Of a stretch of DNA of 64,000 nt, positions 10,395 to 21,545 are shown piece by piece. A program made the position numbers and the translations under genes. The notes under the pieces were generated by a model, which searched no databases, had not been told where the DNA came from, and saw only the letters and a list, made by a program, of their open reading frames with translations. How positions within the stretch are numbered: the first letter of the stretch is position 1; each line of letters opens with the position of its first letter. Source of the stretch: Eonycteris spelaea. Lineage: Eukaryota; Chordata; Mammalia; Chiroptera; Pteropodidae. The stretch lies in assembly GCA_003508835.1 (NCBI GenBank), contig PUFA01000313.1, forward strand, positions 1,302,001-1,366,000. The letters are read 5' to 3'.

Positions 10395-12425
10395 AAGGAA
10401 ACTGCAAACGAGAATCCCAGAAATATGGCATGCCTGAGAAACCCATGGAATCACCCTACCAGAAAGGCAGCCTTAAGTACAGAGAATGGCAGATTTAGAT
10501 CACCATGCAGAAATTACCCTTCTCCATTACCTCTCCTCTCTCACTTTGCTCCAACCCTGCTTTGAATATAAACTTTAAATGACAAGTCAAAGGAAGAGGA
10601 ATAGAAAGACAATGTGGAGAAGGAACATATCCTTTTAACTGACTATGGGGGGAGAGAAGAACTGTAACTTGATATCAGATTTGGAATTTTAATCATTACG
10701 AGGAACTAGATATTTTAATTTGTTCTCAGAGGACCTTCTGCTTATTTATAAATAGGCAGAAGTACTGCTTACATAAGAATATTAGAGAAAAATCCATGAG
10801 GCCTACACTATTTTTTTCAGAGTTAAAGAAGAACCAGTTAAAACTAAATAAATATAAGGGTTCAATGAAAACAAAAAAAAACCCAATAATAATAAAAAAA
10901 TGTGCTTTATGATTACATCATGCTTGTTCAAGGTGATAAGTTACATAAGCTATATCTACTACCAAAATGAAATTAGAATTTCAAATTCTCTTTGGTCAAT
11001 CATACCATGCTTTTCTCTTACTAAGAATTAATACTGTTGAGCAACTTCACTGCTTACTAGATGAAGATGCGTTTTAGATTGTCAAAGCAGTTATTACTTC
11101 TGTGTCTGGCTAATACATTATAAGGAGCATAAACAGTGTTTTTCTTACCATGATAATTCGTTCCACTATTGAAGCTGGCTGAGCTACAAAGGCCATATGA
11201 CAATTGTCCTAATTCTACTCCTCAGACATAAACAGCTCGGTTGAATATAACCTTACCATGATTCCCCAAGGTTGCAGCAGTGTGGTGTGGGATATAGAAC
11301 ATACAAGAAAAAAGCCGAAGTTAAGACCAAGAAGAGGATACCTCATATCATATTGCAGGGGTAGGGTAAGAATTATATAAGAGAAGGAATTATGAAATTA
11401 GTGGCTTGGAGTGTACGAATTAGGAGAGTAAAAGTGTGGGTCTGGTTAGATGGTCTAGAAAGTTGTTTTATAAATAGGCAGAAGTGTTGCTTCTTACATC
11501 AATTATTTACCTAGTGTGGCAAAAAGGGACACAATTGCCAAAAGCTGATATTGATGAATGAGTAGCAACAGATCACAAATTACTCATCAAGGACATTTCA
11601 TTCACAACATATGACTTGATTAACTTTTCTTATGCTATAGGAGTTAAGATAACCAATGACATTTTTGTTTTATTATTTATACCTTTTAGCCATATTTCAC
11701 AGAGGACATATTCCACATTGTCCTTAAGGCAGCTAGCTTCACACTTTTCTATACAGCAGAGTCTTCATGAGCTGCAGATCTCTTTTGGAACTAAGAAAGC
11801 CAGACACTTCATTATAATACGGGTATGCTCTGCTGAGATGCTTAGTGATTATAATATAATTGGTAAATCAGAAATAGCTGAAGTAAAGCAAAATAATGTT
11901 TTGCACATGTGTGGGTGCTTCTTTAAAGTCTTTAACCCACGTTTTCTTTGTATTTTTTCTTTTTTGACATTTGTGCTTATTTGCTGCATGGATCTTCCAT
12001 GGTTTTGAATTCTTTTATTTTTTCTGTATCTCAAGCTCTGGCAACTATTGATTGACCTCTATTTCTGTTGCTGCTGCTCATCCCTTGTTGATTTCATATA
12101 GAATATGCATTTGAGTTTATTGATATCTCAATTATCCATTTTGCAATCATAGAACTCCTTTATATAGTATAATCTTTGGAGAACTAGAGCAGTTCTCAAG
12201 GTAATTACTCAGGCATGCTGGTAATCAGTCAGCCAATCAACAAACACACTTACGCAAGCTCCCTTGTTTTTTATAAATATGTACTTCTAAGTGAAAAAAA
12301 CTGGTATTATAATTAATAGTACTTGATTTACTCATTCCAATGATGTTTGTTGTGAGGTTTAATTATTAGCAGCTATTATATCTACTGGTACATAGCGAAG
12401 GGGACTACACATCTGATATTTATCT
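10395..12425. other. Mostly unique DNA
   Basis: No recognised repeat family dominates this 2 kb. It contains a 28-bp near-palindrome (separate entry), a short matching copy of it near 11467, and a 130-codon open frame at 11616-12008 that I rejected as a gene. A homopolymer-rich AT patch lies at about 10850-10905. Confidence 0.45.
10735..10762. repeat. 28-bp near-perfect palindrome centred on tttataaa
   Basis: The 28 bases read almost the same on both strands: arms CTTCTG and CAGAAG, centre TTTATAAA, with a single mismatched pair (positions 10742 and 10755). Nineteen bases of its right part (tttataaataggcagaagt) recur at 11467-11485. Confidence 0.85.
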
Positions 12426-12431
12426 TTAGTG

Positions 12432-12530
12432 AACATTAAGTATACACACATATATTAAGTATATACACATATAAAGTATATATGTATATAAAGTATATGT
12501 ATTTATAAAATATATAGAAATAAATATATG
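12432..12530 (+). repeat. AT-rich imperfect tandem repeat
   Basis: Variations of 'aagtatatacacatata' and 'aagtatatatgtatata' recur four to five times. It is low-complexity sequence at the edge of an L1. Confidence 0.85.
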
Positions 12531-13199
12531 TTTTTCTTCAAGTAATTTAAATAGTTTCATTGAGATATAATTTTAATCAAATGAATCCACTACCTTTAGC
12601 AGTAAAATTCCATGCATTTTGACAAAAGTATACATTTATTTGACCATCACCACAATATAGACATCTATTCCACTGTCCGCCAAAGTTCCCTCCGGACTTT
12701 TTGCAGTCATTTCTCCTCCCAGTTCCAATCCCTGGTAGCCATGAATCTTCCTTCTGCAACTTTAATTTTTCCTTTCCTACAATTTCATATAAATGAAATC
12801 ATACAGTGGTTAGAGTTTTGTGTTTGGCTTCTTTCACTTACTCTATTGCTTTTGAGATTGCTCCATATGGCTACATGTATAAGGAGGTTCATTCCTTTTC
12901 ATTTCTGAATTGTATTCTATCATCTGAAATACACAACTGATTTATCTATTCATTAATTGGTAACATTCAAGTTGTTCTCAATCTGCGGTTTACCTATTCA
13001 TTTTAAGTTTACTTAAAAATGTTTTAATTTGTACAAAGTCCAATGTATCGTTTTTAATGTTCGTTACTTTGTATATCCTTTCTAAGAAATGTTTGCCCCA
13101 TCCAAGTACACAGAAATTTTATCCTATATTTTTACTAGCAATTTTACATTTTTTTCAGTGATACAATTCATTTTTAATTTCTGTATATGATTTAAAGTA

Positions 13200-13290
13200 T
13201 CCATATATATATATATGTGCATATATATCTGTATAGACATATGTATATCTCTAACATATACATATACACATATATATTTATAAATATTTG
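13200..13290 (+). repeat. (AT)/(ATAC)-rich low-complexity tract
   Basis: Repeated 'atatatat', 'atatacatat' and 'acatatatat' units inside the L1. The hydrophobic, Tyr/Ile-rich ORF across it is an artefact. Confidence 0.85.
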
Positions 13291-13602
13291 CATAAGGATA
13301 TTCCATTTTTCCAGCTAACTTTTGGAAAAAAAATTTCTTTCCCAATTAATTATCTTAGTTTCTTTGTCAAAAACAAATTGACCATATATGTTTGTGATAT
13401 ACTAAAACCTCACTTCTATTCCATTTAATCTGTACATTTATTTTTATGCCAATGTTACACTATTTAGATTACTGTAGTTTTTAAAGTCGATTGTGAAATT
13501 GGACACTATGAGTTTTCTCACTTTCTTCTTTTATTTACAAATCATTTTCGTTATTCTAGATCCTTTGCATTTCAACAGTCATTTTCTGATTAGCTTCAAA
13601 TT

Positions 13603-13603
<1 letters not shown>

Positions 13604-13645
<42 letters not shown>
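13604..13645 (+). repeat. (CA)n microsatellite
   Basis: About 21 uninterrupted AC units inside the old L1. Confidence 0.98.
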
Positions 13646-13647
<2 letters not shown>

Positions 13648-13774
13648 GCCAAGTGGGATTCTGTTTCATCTGTTTGATTCTATTGGTCAATTTGAAGACA
13701 ACCTGACATTGGAGACAAAATCTGAATGACATAGTGTAACAATGAATCCCTGGCAGTTGCAAAGGAATATGAGA

Positions 13775-14380
13775 CTAAGGTAGATTTTAGGTTGTACAGA
13801 GTTACATGTGGAGCAACATCTGGATGATAAGAATAACTCGTGATAAATATACTCATTAAAAACCTAAAAAGTGATGTAGGGTATGGCTAGTTGACTCCTG
13901 TTGGTATTTAATTCTAAGGTGAATATTCAATGCTAACATCTGTTTCCTTTTCTTAAGCAATTGGAAATGACACAATAGCTGGATCCATTTTATAAGTGAC
14001 ATTACAAATGTGAGTTAGAGTGCAAGCCATACCATATAGTATACGCAGTTATATGAGCCTCAATTAAATTCTGCTTGTCTTTGAAGGTAAGAAGCCTAAC
14101 ACCATGGTAAGAGCTAAGGAAATGATGTTCCAAACCTTGGTTCACAGTCACTGTGGAATAGATAGCGGCTGAAGGAAAAGCATTAGATTTCTTAGCTTGG
14201 TACTTTATCTTGGCAAAGCTCAAGTGATACTGTATATTTCCTAGGATCTACAGCTATCAGAAGTAGGAGTCAAAGAGTGCACTTTCTTAAGTAGGTGCAC
14301 ACACAGGGGAAAGGAATCAAGCTATAATGTAGAACCCAGCCAAAGCTTTGTCCAATTGAGATTAGACTGGAAATGAGGAG
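13775..14380. other. Unique DNA, no feature recognised
   Basis: The 73-codon frame at 14002-14223 (minus) shows no family signature, splice context or codon bias. Nothing else is seen. Confidence 0.45.
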
Positions 14381-14385
14381 ATTAT

Positions 14386-14438
14386 ACATACACACACACA
14401 CACACACACACAACACACACAACACACACACACACACA
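14386..14438 (+). repeat. (CA)n microsatellite with CAA interruptions
   Basis: AC units with two 'aacac' interruptions at about 14412 and 14421. Confidence 0.97.
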
Positions 14439-14439
14439 T

Positions 14440-15520
14440 TCTTCTAAAGAAAATAAGACAAGCAGACTGCCAAGTTCTCATTGTTGGCTGTGTCCTGAGG
14501 ATCCATGCTTGAACCAATCAAGAACAGAGCTTATATAATGTTTTCCTCAGGCTGCTTTGGGCTACATACTATAATTTTCATAATAGAACTTTGGCTTTAT
14601 GAGGGACACAGGTTATAGAGTGTAATATAAAGTTAAAACAAATGAGCTTCCCAAAAGCAGATTTCGTATTTCTTAAGCTTTTGAGTCCTGTAGAGGTGTT
14701 TTGGAGTGAAGAGATTTGTGTATACTTAAACAGGGAATCCCTCCAGGTAGAGCTTCCAGGTTTTTAACTTGCTCTTGGAGATTCACAGCACCTCCCCCCT
14801 CCGAAACATAACCCTTATCAGCATGTATAAACTGGTAGAAAGTGTCTCTGTAAGGAAGGACTAGGTAGATTATATGATGGATGGGCTGAATTACCCCAGC
14901 CTGTGTCACAAAAATTTGGCCAATAGGATGCTGAGAGGCTAAGAGGAAAGTTGCTTTTGACTCTCAAAGACATAGATCATAGATGTTCACTGAAAAGACC
15001 TAACTTATCAATATATAGGGAGTCAAAAGCTACAAATTAAGACCATATGAAGAATAAAACTTCTAACATTACTATGACTTATATCCTACAAAGAGTGTGG
15101 AATGCATTGGTGTACTCACGTTTAAATTAGAGTTTGATTTCAATCAGTCATACTGGACTATAGGGAGAAATTGCTCCTTGATAGGAGCTGGTCATCATTA
15201 GGAATAAGTAAATGATTAAAGGGTCACATGCTGCACCTCCAGTATGTGACTTGGGCCTAATTGGCATTCTCTGCAGGGCAGCCTGGGACAGAACAGTCAT
15301 CCAACCTGAACTTTCCTTTCATCAGTAGAATTTTTAAGAAAGAAACATTTGGGGATATTCTGTAAGCTAATGTGAAGATCCAGGATGTTGCTGGCCATTG
15401 ACATTCTAAATGGCTACCAGTGGTGTCCTTTCGTGCAATGAATCCATTTTGTTCAAAACTCCAAAACAAAATGAACAGCGTTGAGTTGTAGACATTTAAA
15501 AAATAATGTTTTCAAGCCTC
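14440..15520. other. Unique DNA, no feature recognised
   Basis: Minus-strand open frames at 14673-14909 and 15257-15469 have no recognisable domain. The stretch 'gattcacagcacctcc' (14781) loosely recalls 'gattgacagcacctcc' at 17624, which may mean two remnants of one unnamed repeat. Confidence 0.4.
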
Positions 15521-15521
15521 A

Positions 15522-15875
15522 CATCTTAGTCTGTTCAGATCGCAGTAACAAAATACCACAGACTTGATAGCTTACAAACAACAGACATTTATTTTTCACA
15601 GTTCTATATGCCAGGAAGTCTAAGATATAGGGACCAGCATGGTTATGTTCTGGCGAGGGCCCTTTGCCTAGTTCATAGCAGGTCCCTTCTCACCGTGTCC
15701 TCGTATGGTAGAAGGGGGCTATGGAGCTCTGTGGGGTCTCCTTTATAAGAGCACTATAAAGAGGACTCTACCCTTAGGACCTAAGTGCTTCTCAAATGCC
15801 CCACCTCTTCATACCACTACATTGAGCATTCAACATATGAATTTTGAGGGAACACATTCAGACCATAGCACCTCA
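15522..15875 (-). mobile_element. Solo LTR, ERVL-MaLR (MLT1/MST-like)
   Basis: This is a reversed MaLR LTR with good landmarks: 'aacaaaataccacagacttg' (15547), 'acatttatttttcacagttc' (15585), 'ggctatggagctctgtgggg' (15718), 'tcctttataagagcac' (15739), 'caacatatgaattttgaggg' (15832) and an 'attcagaccatagcacctca' end (15856). It is the same family as the copy at about 34568-34925 and better preserved than most LTRs here. An open frame at 15705-16019 lies partly within it and is spurious. Confidence 0.88.
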
Positions 15876-16149
15876 GTAATATGTGAAACCTTTCAAATAT
15901 TTGCCTATGAGCATCAATACACTCAAAATACCATACTACATAAACAGGTTAGTTTATTTAAGCAAAATCCATATTTTAATGATGACAAATGGTTTATTCC
16001 TAAAAGCTCCCTTTGGTAAAGCAATACTATTTAGAAAAAAATATTTTAAAAATCCTTGTGCTAGAAAGAGCTTTAAAAAGTAATTAATTTTTCCTCTTTT
16101 TAAAAACTTTCATTCATTCTTTTTTATAATAAAAGATATAGTTATAAAA

Positions 16150-16345
16150 TATTGACCATTTACTACGTGATAAGATTAATGTACTTTTTTACATTTAATC
16201 ACAACTTTACAAGAAATTTATTACTATTGTTATTTCTACTTTCATTTATGAAGAATGTCAGTTTCAAAGAAATTAAGAAACTTGCCTCAGGTCACAGAGC
16301 TAGTAAATACTATAAGCATTTAAACATTCTGCTATACAATAATAA
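16150..16345 (-). mobile_element. MIR (tRNA-derived ancient SINE)
   Basis: The reversed MIR pattern is clear: an 'accatttactacgtgataag' start, 'acatttaatcacaac', a TTATT block, and then 'aaacttgcctcaggtcacag' followed by 'agctagtaa' (about 16287-16315). Confidence 0.85.
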
Positions 16346-17640
16346 CTTTTGTCTTTAGGAGACCTGACTGCTTGGCTCTTGGTGTTGAAGATTTGTGACA
16401 TTTCATACCTGCTACCCTTAAGGCCTCACACTGAGCAATAGAGGGCACTTAGAAATTTATCAAATGCAGAGTTTGTCCTTCAGAGGCTCAGAGTCTGGTG
16501 AGAGAGAAAGAACATGGTAAAAAATAACTACAATAGAGGGAATTAAGTTAGAAGAGGCAAATGAGCATAGGAAGGCAAAAACACCATGTGAAGGTAAGGT
16601 AATTGTTTATTATAAAAAGCTTTGTAGGAGACAGGGGTTTGAACTTGATCTTGAATGAAGATAAGGGCTTAGATGTGCAGTGTTGATGATGGTATGTAGA
16701 AAGCATCCAATAAAGAAGATAACTAATAGGATTTATTGGGTTTTTTTTTCACTCTATTGTATACGACTCCTTGGTTTCTGGTTTAAATACTCTCTTTTGT
16801 TTTTCAGATCTAGTCTTAGACCTTCTCCACCAGTCTCTCTGCCTTAGAAGTCTAACCTGTATTAACAATATCAATGGAGGTCTGGATTTCTATTAGGTTA
16901 GGCCTTTGGAGAACCCAACAGGAAATCTGAATCAATACTAGGAGTATGAATTCTCCCAGGTAGTCTACTACAGGAAGTCACTTTGAATTAACTGTATGTA
17001 TCCAAAACTAGAGGTCACTATTCCTCCCAAAACAATTATATAAGACTTTCAGTTTTCAAGTTCTGATAAATGCTCTGTCCCTTATTCTACACCCTCCCTC
17101 AAGGTTCCCCTATACCTGCAAGTTGGTAAAATGCCCCTTTGGGGTGATTTTAATTATCCCAATTTGAATATAACATCTATTTTTCTATTGAGACCCTACC
17201 ATCTAATATACCTTCTTACATCTCCTTACCCTTCTTTCCTGTTATATAGGCTGTACCTTTGCTATTATGGAAACTGTAATATTCTTTCTTCTTATAGTTA
17301 CTTTTTTCCGAACTATTTTTATGTGTTTTTTTTTTTCTTCAGGGTAGATGTTAAACCAATGCAGCCAATGCACCGCACGAGGCTTTATGGACCATAGGGA
17401 GGCCATAGAGCTATGGCTGGTGTGAGACGCTACCTGCCCAAAGACTACTTCATTCAACAGAAGCTCATTGACATTTCTTAATAACACTGCCAGTTTCATG
17501 TACAAGGGAAGGCCGACTCTATATTCCTTCTTTTCTGTTGCATTACTCTTGATCCAAGATGAGTTTTATGGAAGCTTATCAGCAGTACGAGCTTGCTTGC
17601 TCTTGAATCAGGGGCACAAAAGAGATTGACAGCACCTCCA
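16346..17640. other. Unique or unassigned diverged DNA
   Basis: The part at about 16440-16720 has a faint L2-like look and the part at 16880-16960 faintly resembles an LTR, neither strongly enough to name. A 10-T run followed by 'cttcaggg' lies at about 17328-17345. No exon is supported. Confidence 0.4.
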
Positions 17641-17652
17641 AGTCCCATGTGC

Positions 17653-17832
17653 AAATAGCTAAAGCGTGTTTCTTGGGGCAATCCCTATGATGCTTTCTCT
17701 TCTCTACTCCCACCATATGGAGGCATATGGTGGAATAGCTAAATAGCTAAATAGCTAAATAGCTAAAGCGTGTTTCTTGGGGCAATCCCTATGATGCTTT
17801 CCTCTTCTCTACTCCCACCATATGGAGGCATA
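17653..17832 (+). repeat. Local tandem duplication (about 75 bp, offset 104-105 bp) with an 8-bp satellite at the junction
   Basis: Copy 1 (17653-17727) and copy 2 (17757-17832) are almost identical, differing by a single inserted C in copy 2 (ctttcctcttc versus ctttctcttc). The 29-bp spacer begins 'tggtgg', and four tandem units of 'aatagcta' (17733-17764) run from the spacer into copy 2. The near-identity in a region of old, diverged repeats shows this is a recent event. Confidence 0.95.
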
Positions 17833-18475
17833 ACAAGGAGGGAGATGGGATACAGAAACAGAGATGTGTTCCCCCTGCTTCTTGACCCTAGACACTTTCC
17901 CACAGTAGGATCACTAAGTAGGTTAGAAGATGTGGCACAAACTCATTTTGTCTGCTCTTTGGGGCATCTATAAAAGGTTTATAGTATAACTCATGGTACA
18001 GAAATAATAGTATCGTTGAAGAAATGCACAGCCACTAATTTTGTAAACTCCATCTTTTTGCCAAAAGGACCAGAAAGAGAAACATTTATCATTCACCAGT
18101 CTCCATGAACCTTATCTCTACTTAGTCATATGCATTTCTTCTTTTCAAATGACTAAAGAAAGAGGGTCTTTTAGTTGTTCACAAGGATATGCAATGAAAG
18201 CAGGAGGATACGTTAGACTTCAGTAGGGCCACTTCGTTACTAGTTCTGATGGTGACTCGACTCCCTATTCTGCTTCCTCCCTCTTATCTCATTCTTCAGC
18301 TTCCACTTTAACCACAGGCTGTCTCGAACTATGAGCTTTTAACCTTGTCCTCCTTTTTATCATTAATCCCCCCTCTTCATATTCATTCATGTGAGACATC
18401 ATCCACTCGATTATCTGTTGTCTCTATCAAAAATTCCTGTTTTGAGAATTGATAAAGCTACCTTGGATTTGAAAT
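17833..18475. other. Unique DNA, no feature recognised
   Basis: No repeat, RNA or gene family is visible. Confidence 0.45.
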
Positions 18476-18479
18476 AAAT

Positions 18480-18655
18480 CAAGTTTTAGTCAGTGCATTG
18501 CAGTTGGTCTTTGGCATGTCAGTTAATCTCTCTGAACCTTACCTCAGTTTCCTCATGGGTAATATGGAGATTAATAACATCTTCCTCAAGAGTTATTAAG
18601 ATAAATCTGGACAGAATCATATAAGTATAAGCAATTGTTATTTTTCTACTCTCAC
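18480..18655 (+). mobile_element. MIR
   Basis: Forward MIR core: 'catgtcagttaatctctctg', 'cttacctcagtttcctcatg', 'ggtaatatggagattaataa', ending in a 'ataagcaattgttattttt' type 3' end. Confidence 0.9.
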
Positions 18656-18659
18656 TACT

Positions 18660-18845
18660 ACTAGTCCTGTCCAAGAATTTATTACTATTTTTGTAATTGG
18701 CTTGTTATATCGGTCTTTTCAACTAGACTAGACTCTGATGCCATGAGGACAAAAACTGTGTTAACTTTAGTTCACCACTCTCTACCCATCATCTGATATG
18801 GAGCTGAACCAGATCAGATGCTCCCTAAATATTTGAATTAAACTA
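18660..18845 (+). mobile_element. L2 3' end, diverged
   Basis: 'agactctgatgccatgagga' (18727) followed by 'aaactgtgttaactttag' is the L2 'tgtaagctccatgagggcag' region. 'gctccctaaatatttgaatt' (18820) is the tail. Confidence 0.65.
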
Positions 18846-18870
18846 TAATCACCAAGAACAGCAACTGGAT

Positions 18871-18963
18871 TTTCTTTCTTTCTTTTTCTTTTCTTTTCTT
18901 TCATTCCTTTTTTCTTTTCTTTTCTTTTCTTTTTCTTTTCTTTTCTTTTTGTTTCTTTTCTTT

Positions 18964-19003
<40 letters not shown>

Positions 19004-19017
19004 TTTTTTTTTTTTTA
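18871..19017 (+). repeat. CT-rich microsatellite, (TTTC)n/(TTTTC)n ending in poly(T)
   Basis: Mixed TTTTC and TTTC units end in a pure (CTTT) array (about 18966-19003) and a T run (about 19003-19017). The T run is the poly(A) tail of the adjacent minus-strand RPL37A retrocopy. The array therefore probably grew out of that tail. Confidence 0.95.
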
Positions 19018-19350
19018 CAAAAATTAACCCATTTATTATAGGCTAACAGTGTTTCAAATTGTGGAGCTTCTACCGGTCTTTCAATTCTTTCAACTTTCTG
19101 GTGGCAGGCTTTAGTATGATGGCAGAAGTGGTGTCATGGGTACAGGCACCACCAGCTACTGTGTTGATGCAGGAACCACAGATCCAGATCCCCACAGCTC
19201 TTCTCTTCATCTTGGTTTTCCCACAGAAGGAGAAAATGTACTTTGTGTGCTGGCTGATTTCAACATTCTTTACCATTTTCCTGAGGGAGGCGCCATAGTG
19301 GGTTCTGTATTTACTGATGATTCCACCTTCTTGATGGGTTTAGCCTTGTC
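19018..19350 (-). pseudogene. RPL37A: Processed pseudogene of ribosomal protein L37a
   Basis: The minus strand from 19347 down to 19070 matches the full RPL37A coding region (92 codons in the gene; 278 bp here instead of 279). Strong protein-level matches are '[14 protein letters not shown]', 'CGSC' and 'KELKDR' just before the stop at 19070-19072. It is broken in several ways: the initiator codon is changed to AAG (19045-region of the sense start, at 19347-19345), a 1-base deletion near codon 10 shifts the frame, and the first zinc-ribbon cysteine is replaced by Phe. Downstream are a conserved 3' UTR, an AATAAA signal (complement of 19032-19037) and a poly(A) tail (T run ending at 19017). 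There are no introns. These are the marks of L1-mediated retroposition. No expression is expected. Confidence 0.96.
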
Positions 19351-20700
19351 ACTGCAAATCGGGATGGAACTTAGAGAACAGCTGTATTTGCATAGCAAAC
19401 AGCATGATCCTCTATTTCATGCTTGTAGAACTTGGTGCCAACTAACACTTGAGAAAATACAGCTCCAGTTTATCCTTACTCAAGCACCTCCATTTTCCTT
19501 TTAGTGATATTTCATAAACATCCTGGTAACTGAGCCTGAGATAGGCAGGGAAATGTGTGAATCCATGATAAATCTGCTTGCGGAAGAATAGTAATAATAG
19601 GCTCCATTCCTTTAACTGCCCATCTCCAGTATCAGTGGGTAGAAATGCATCAGAGAATACATATCTACTCTATTGCTGCTACAACTATGCTATTATGTTT
19701 AGAAAATTCAATCTGGCAGTCCAAACCTGCAGCTGATTTTTGTATGGTGTCCTAAGATATACTTATCTAGAAATTAACTATTGTACCGCTTCCTACAGCC
19801 TGCCAGGTACAATTGCAGTAGAGGACAAATGGAGGATATTGGCACCAGAATTCCTCCATTACACTAGCTATTAAAACAGAGACAGAACTCCAGTGAACAA
19901 TGCTTGCTGAGATAATTTTACCAGTCAGGAAACCTCAGATAAAACAGTGAATGTGAAACTTGTGAATTCCATGCTGCAAAGATCTCTGTCATAAAGGGAA
20001 AAAAAATAACAAACAGATGCTTTACATTTTGGACAATACATTATACTGATTTTTATATATTTTGGGGTTATTTTTGTTGTTGTTTGTTTGTTTGGTTGGT
20101 TGGTTTTTGCTGTTGTGCATCTCTCTGCCTCCATGTACTGCTCTACTTGTACTTCCTTAAGTTTAATTGCTTGGCTGACTTTTGTCAAATGAGTAACTTG
20201 TTGATGAAGAAGTTTCAATAAAAGCACCTATAGCATGAGTTGACAGAGGCTAGCTATTAGTAGGTAGGCATTTGATAGATTTTAGACAGTTGAAGAGCAA
20301 TGATGTATGGGACTCTTTCCAGGGGAAGCAGTTTGGAAGCCTGACTTGCTAGCATCCAAAATGCCTGCTGTCTCACTGGTGTACCCACACTAAGCAAAGT
20401 CACAGATAGTGAGATCTAAACCAGAATGCCAATTAATTCTTTGTTATGTTATATGACACTGTAAAGGGACCAAAGCTCTCATATCCTTTAGTTAACACAT
20501 ATTTTAGGTACACCTATGGAAGAAGTCAAATCAAATTCAGAAGTATACATGGTCAGCATGGAATAAGAAAAAGGAATTTAGCTAAATAGCTACATTGGGT
20601 GTGAGCTTATCACCGCAATAGAAATACAGCTAATGTTGGTAGCCTTCTTGGACCAAGGTAGCCTCTCTCCTGGACAGTGCTTGAATGAACACACAATTTT
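19351..20700. other. Unique DNA with a short TTG/TTGG-rich patch
   Basis: A low-complexity 'gtttgtttggttggttgg' patch lies at about 20070-20105. Open frames at 19136-19504 and 19925-20227 show no family features. No exon is supported. Confidence 0.45.
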
Positions 20701-20704
20701 TCCT

Positions 20705-21085
20705 TGATAACTGTGTTGGTTATCTATTGCTATGTAACAAACTAAACAACTCTGTAATTTGAAACTACACACAATTATTATTTCAGTTTCCAAGCATCAG
20801 GAGTCTGTGCACGGCTTAACTAGATCCTCCTCTGGCTGCAGACCATGTGTTGGCTGGGTTGGGTTTCTTTGGAACTTTGGGTCCTCTTCCAAATTCTCAA
20901 GATTGTGGCAAATTGGTTCTTGAAGTTGTAGGGGTAAGTTCCCCTTTTCTTAGTAGTTGTCAGTGGAGGACTATTCTCAGCTTCTAGAAGCCTCCAATAG
21001 TTCATTATCACATGGCCATGACACAATGTGGCTATTTGCTTCTTCAAGGCCAACAGAAGAACCTCATTTCTAATCTGCAAAGACT
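20705..21085 (-). mobile_element. Solo LTR, ERVL-MaLR-like, diverged
   Basis: Reversed LTR landmarks: 'tgtgttggttatctattgct' (20711), 'atgtaacaaactaaacaact' (20732), a 'cacaattattatttcagttt' polyadenylation-side block (20770) and 'gttcattatcacatggccat' (20998). The same family appears more weakly at about 45060-45395. Confidence 0.72.
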
Positions 21086-21179
21086 GAGTCTTACATAAAG
21101 TAACAAATGCAGGAATGGTTAGCCCATCACCTTGACATGTAAATTAATCAAGTTTCTTAATGCAGATGCTCAGACTTGT

Positions 21180-21290
21180 TCCTTAGAATTCAGATCCAGT
21201 ATATGTGAGACAGAATAGAGACATCTGTATCTTCAAAAGCCCCATTGGTGATTCTGATGAGCAGGTAGGTGGTGAACCACTTGAGTTCCT
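21180..21290 (+). mobile_element. MER5-type hAT fragment
   Basis: 'ggtgattctgatgagcaggt' (about 21247) and 'gtggtgaaccacttgag' match the right half and terminus of MER5A-like elements. The left part is diverged. Confidence 0.65.
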
Positions 21291-21329
21291 GTTTAAGTTC
21301 TTAAATTTGATCTACACATATCTGAATCC

Positions 21330-21545
21330 TGATTTTCCACTCTACAGTTCACTCGCTGTGTGACCCTTGAAAAGTCTTTTGCTCGATTTGTTAAATGAGG
21401 GTGATAAAAATTGTACCACAATCACTAGTTGTCACACAAGGATTCGTTACATCTATGTATGGAACATGATTGGTAAAAGCCTGGCATGTTGCAAGTATTC
21501 AATTAATGTAGCTATTATTATTTGATTCTGTGGCTGACACACCTT
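21330..21545 (+). mobile_element. MIR
   Basis: 'cactcgctgtgtgacccttg' (21350), 'gttaaatgagggtgataa', and the MIR 3' end ('gtattcaattaatgtagcta', 21496) are in the correct order. Confidence 0.85.

Larger units (their letters stand above)
12540..13770 (-). mobile_element. Old L1 (L1M-type), reverse orientation, with internal deletion
   Basis: The left part is the reversed L1 3' UTR ('tttcattgagatataatttt' near 12556, 'catataaatgaaatcataca' near 12786). Near 12980 it jumps to an ORF2 segment ('tttctaagaaatgtttgccc' near 13079) and runs on toward the middle of ORF2 ('tctgtttgattctattggtc' near 13668). The 3' UTR thus joins an internal ORF2 part, so an internal deletion or rearrangement has occurred. 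AT and CA microsatellites expanded inside it. The frames are broken. Confidence 0.8.

Noticed and set aside
11616..12008. 130-codon open frame on the plus strand, the longest here
   Set aside because: It lies in AT-rich unique DNA, is rich in Phe/Ile/Leu as expected from T-rich sequence, and has no recognisable domain or exon signals. An overlapping minus-strand frame is equally open.
13604..13645. CRISPR-like regular repeat
   Set aside because: The regular repeats in the window are microsatellites with 2-4-base units and no spacers; the sequence is eukaryotic.
17733..17764. Operator-like array of aatagcta
   Set aside because: It is better explained as slippage at the junction of the local tandem duplication.
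19136..19504. 122-codon plus-strand frame
   Set aside because: It is antisense to the RPL37A retrocopy and runs out into unique DNA. No family resemblance.
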